This document shows, piece after piece, positions 6,004-8,566 of a stretch of DNA of 8,566 nt. The notes beneath the pieces were generated by a model that worked only from the letters and a program-made list of their open reading frames with translations, did not search any database and had not been told where the DNA came from. The position numbers and the translations under genes were made by a program. The stretch comes from an uncultured Prevotella sp. (GTDB lineage: Bacteria > Bacteroidota > Bacteroidia > Bacteroidales > Bacteroidaceae). Each line of letters begins with the position of its first letter. The first letter of the stretch is position 1. The stretch spans positions 1 through 8,566 of the forward strand of contig UQQN01000099.1 in NCBI GenBank assembly GCA_900543155.1. Direction: 5' to 3'.

Positions 6004-6011
6004 CAAAGTTA
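6004..6011 (-). promoter_or_regulatory. -7 box of the HisC-like gene (TAACTTTG)
   Basis: On the minus strand TAACTTTG matches TAnnTTTG exactly and is followed by CAAC and then the ATG at 5999. No TTTG is seen 19-21 nt upstream, so the -33 element is weak or absent. The predicted start site falls at or within a few bases of the start codon, giving a leaderless mRNA, or use of Met8 if transcription begins inside the first codon. Confidence 0.55.
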
Positions 6012-6073
6012 GCTATTTTAGTTTTAATTGGTTGATTTCACCCTATATTTTCACTAAGCAAATGTTCAAAAAA

Positions 6074-6135
6074 ATAAGGTGCTCAAAACCCATAATAAAT
6101 CGAGCATGATTTATTGCAGATTTTGAGCACCTTAT
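6074..6135 (-). terminator. intrinsic terminator of the metalloprotease gene
   Basis: A two-tier hairpin: a perfect 15-bp outer stem ATAAGGTGCTCAAAA (6074-6088) with 6121-6135, a symmetrical 5/5 internal loop (6089-6093 and 6116-6120), a perfect 8-bp inner stem (6094-6101 with 6108-6115) and a 6-nt loop. Read on the minus strand the outer stem runs into a T-tract (TTATTTTTTTG). It begins 29 nt after the metalloprotease stop codon and separates that gene from the HisC-like gene downstream. Confidence 0.8.
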
Positions 6136-6164
6136 GCAAAATGCAATCTAAAAGATAGAAGTTT

Positions 6165-8510
6165 TTATTTCACCACCAAGGCTCTATCAATCATGTCAGC
6201 CAAAGCTGCATAGTGAGCTTGCGATGATGCTGCGTGACATTTACGCTGTAATTGCTTGAGTTGCTGCAACACGACAGCTGCTGACTCGCTACGTCCACTA
6301 TAAGCAGGGTAATAACTTGTCAAAGCCTTCACAGCACTCATTTGCAAAGCACGACGATAAGCAGAAGGTTGTTTACTCGTGGCAAGTTCTGAGAACAAAG
6401 CATTGATCACTGCCGGAACATATTGCGAAGCAGGATAAGTTTCAGTCAAACGATTCAGCAAACCTGTTGAAAGCATAGAACTCACCACATTGCCACCTAT
6501 TTTGTTAAGGAAGGCTTGCGGATTAGGAGCAATACGCTGCATATAGTCTACATCGATCAACCAACGTGGTTCTTTGACCACGTTTTCGTTGATAAACTCA
6601 AAGGCAGCTTGCTGCTTGTCGCGAGGCTCATCACTATAAACAGCACCTGTTTCGTTAGGTGCCTTATAGTCGGCATACACACTACCGATGTTGCGCATCA
6701 CGTGATTGCAATAACGCATAAACTGACCCACTACCTGATTGTAAAGACTGCTAAGATTGCTACCATAGATGTCGGTGCTCTCATAGGTCCACTGTGGCAT
6801 TTGCTTAATTTCGCGCTTTAAGTTGAGAATACCATAGTAGCTTGCCTTCATTGCGTCGTCACCCAAATCTTCTATTTGGCAACGCGCATCATTGGTACGA
6901 TTGGTCTCGCCATCACCGAACCACAAACGACGGTTATCTTTTAAACGCGCTGAGGTAAGTGCTTCGAGTTCAAAATGGTCACTCACGTCATCATAGGCAT
7001 TGAACATGGGTTTATATCCCCACTCAATGGCCCAGCAGTCGTAGTCGCCAATGCGAGGGAAGATGCCTTCGCGCGGAATATTGTCCTCAGGTTGTGCCAC
7101 GTAGTTGAAACGTGCATAGTCCATAATACTTGGCGTGTGACCATGTGCCATTACAAACGAACGAGAACGCAGGCTATCTACCGGAACGGTTGAAGAAGAA
7201 CCAAAGTTATGACGGAGTCCGAGTGTATGACCCACCTCATGCGAAGAAACGAAACGTATGAGCTGTCCCATAAGTTCGGGGTCATACTTCATCTTCTGTG
7301 CAGCCTCATCCAATGTACCTGCTTGAATCATGTACCAATCGTGTACAAGCGTCATCACATTGTGATACCAACAAATGTGGCTCTCAATAATTTCGCCCGA
7401 ACGCGGATCGTGTACGTTAGGACCATAGGCGTTTTCGATAGGCGATGCCAAATAGCGAATACATGAGTAACGAGCATCCTCCATCGACATGGTTGAATCA
7501 TTCTCGGGCCATTCTTTAGCAATAATGGCATTCTTAAAGCCTGCACGCTCAAATGCCTTTTGCCAATCGTTCACACCCTGAATAAGGTAAGGACGCCATT
7601 GCTTAGGAGTAGCAGGGTCAATATAATATACAATAGGCTTTTTAGGTTCAACGAGTTCGCCACGTTTCATCTTTTCCATATCAGCGCTATCTTTGGGTTC
7701 AAGACGCCAACGGGTAATAAAACGCTTGGGCTCTACGCGTTGCTGATTGTCTGAGAAGAGCACAAAATTGTCAGTAAAATAGCCTACACGAGGATCGAAA
7801 AGACGACGCTGCATGGGGGTGCGAGGCAACAATACGAAAGAGGTGTTAAGACCGATGGTTACTTTTCCCGTGTAGGATGCTGCTGCGTTATTCGTAGACG
7901 AGGCATTCCACGTTTTTACCACACGCACCTCAGTGTTAAGAGGGAAGGTTTTAATGCTCTCGATGTAAGAGGCTGCGGCATTGATTGACTGCAGACCAAA
8001 TGTCTTTTTCTCGTCACGAGAAATGCCCACTGCAGGATTATCTTCGAGCAAGAAGGGACTAACTTTTATTTTATATTGTTGACCTGCGCTCGACTCTATT
8101 TTAAAAGCAGCAATCACAGGGTCTTCATTGCTTATGGTGATAGCACGATTGATTTGGTCGGTTGAATCGGCTGCATTGAGCAACAAACGTGAGCGAAGCA
8201 ACATTTTTTCGTTGTCGATTTTTTGGAAATACACAGTCTGCTGATTCGCTAATTCACCACCATACTTACCTGTTCCTGCAGGAGTTGAGGTGTAACGCAC
8301 AGTAACCAAAATTTCACGACCGATAAGACTATCGGGAATTGAAAAGAACCAATCGTTGCCTGTTTTGGTCACAGTGAACAACCCATTCTTTGTTTCGCTT
8401 TTTACCTGAGCGGGGGCAGGTTGCTGCGCAGTTTTCGACTTCTTTTTACGAGCCAAACATGGTGTAAATACCATGCTTGCTGCAAGCAGCATAATATAAA
8501 ATTTATTCAT
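6165..8510 (-). CDS. secreted zinc-dependent metalloprotease (DUF5117/DUF4953 type)
   Basis: A 781-residue metzincin-type protease of the large family common in Bacteroidota whose domains are named DUF5118, DUF5117 and DUF4953. Residues 1-20 form a signal peptide ending in CLA; Cys18 is preceded by Pro, so a lipobox is unlikely. A basic, Ala/Pro/Gln-rich linker follows (21-40). The N-terminal beta-rich part (about 43-270) fits DUF5118/DUF5117. The catalytic part contains SSHEVGHTLGLRHNFGS (422-438) with zinc ligands H424, H428 and H434 and catalytic E425, then the Met-turn SIMDY (461-465, M463). All catalytic residues are present, so it is predicted active in the periplasm or outside the cell; the substrate is unknown. 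The length is close to the family norm. ATG 8510 is the only start that gives the signal peptide; the preceding sequence is AT-rich with no Shine-Dalgarno. The transcript ends at the hairpin 6074-6135. Confidence 0.9.
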   Translation of the reverse strand: MNKFYIMLLAASMVFTPCLARKKKSKTAQQPAPAQVKSETKNGLFTVTKTGNDWFFSIPDSLIGREILVTVRYTSTPAGTGKYGGELANQQTVYFQKIDNEKMLLRSRLLLNAADSTDQINRAITISNEDPVIAAFKIESSAGQQYKIKVSPFLLEDNPAVGISRDEKKTFGLQSINAAASYIESIKTFPLNTEVRVVKTWNASSTNNAAASYTGKVTIGLNTSFVLLPRTPMQRRLFDPRVGYFTDNFVLFSDNQQRVEPKRFITRWRLEPKDSADMEKMKRGELVEPKKPIVYYIDPATPKQWRPYLIQGVNDWQKAFERAGFKNAIIAKEWPENDSTMSMEDARYSCIRYLASPIENAYGPNVHDPRSGEIIESHICWYHNVMTLVHDWYMIQAGTLDEAAQKMKYDPELMGQLIRFVSSHEVGHTLGLRHNFGSSSTVPVDSLRSRSFVMAHGHTPSIMDYARFNYVAQPEDNIPREGIFPRIGDYDCWAIEWGYKPMFNAYDDVSDHFELEALTSARLKDNRRLWFGDGETNRTNDARCQIEDLGDDAMKASYYGILNLKREIKQMPQWTYESTDIYGSNLSSLYNQVVGQFMRYCNHVMRNIGSVYADYKAPNETGAVYSDEPRDKQQAAFEFINENVVKEPRWLIDVDYMQRIAPNPQAFLNKIGGNVVSSMLSTGLLNRLTETYPASQYVPAVINALFSELATSKQPSAYRRALQMSAVKALTSYYPAYSGRSESAAVVLQQLKQLQRKCHAASSQAHYAALADMIDRALVVK

Positions 8511-8566
8511 TATAAGTAAATGATCTAAATTATTTATATATATCAGTACTAATATGGTTCATTTTC
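8511..8566 (-). promoter_or_regulatory. upstream leader of the metalloprotease gene
   Basis: Fifty-six nucleotides of very AT-rich sequence precede the ATG at 8510 on the minus strand. The nearest promoter-like match is TAATTTAG, one base off TAnnTTTG, without a -33 partner. The true promoter is probably outside the window. Confidence 0.2.

Noticed and set aside
6516..7754. Several + strand frames of 64-101 codons inside the metalloprotease gene
   Set aside because: They are antisense to a gene with an intact metzincin motif and signal peptide, and show no domains of their own.

Overview
The window looks like chromosomal DNA of a member of the order Bacteroidales, most likely Prevotellaceae. 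Three things suggest this. The gene families (a TamL-type Omp85 lipoprotein, a large secreted zinc metalloprotease of the DUF5117/DUF4953 kind, an exported Asn-rich protein with an LTPEQ helix) are typical of Bacteroidota. No start codon has a convincing Shine-Dalgarno sequence; upstream regions are A-rich instead. The recognisable promoter boxes follow the Bacteroidota pattern TTTG-N19-TAnnTTTG. No phage, IS transposase, CRISPR array, tRNA or rRNA is visible.

Layout. 1-498 is AT-rich non-coding sequence with only weak candidate sites. 499-1416 (+) encodes a secreted protein with an aromatic-rich N-terminal half and an Arg-Pro/Asn repeat tail. 1458-1638 holds two tandem copies of a palindromic intergenic element; the second copy supplies a consensus promoter for the next gene. 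1645-4029 (+) is tamL, followed after 17 nt by a YycJ/WalJ-family metallo-beta-lactamase-fold gene (4047-4859), probably in one operon. A 29-bp near-perfect inverted repeat at 4881-4986 lies between this operon and the convergent gene 5010-5999 (-). That gene is a clear relative of histidinol-phosphate aminotransferase (HisC), but His replaces the PLP-binding lysine and several other active-site residues are lost. A strong hairpin with a T-tract (6074-6135) separates it from the last gene, a secreted zinc metalloprotease (6165-8510, -), whose promoter probably lies at or beyond the right edge.

How the genes relate. The tamL-yycJ pair is the only likely operon: an outer-membrane assembly factor plus a cytoplasmic metal-dependent nuclease-type enzyme. 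The other three genes are probably single transcription units. Two genes (tamL and the HisC-like gene) start 7 and 4 nt after a perfect TAACTTTG -7 box, which predicts leaderless or nearly leaderless mRNAs. The most unusual items are the HisC-like protein without its catalytic lysine and the palindromic repeat that combines a hairpin with promoter boxes.
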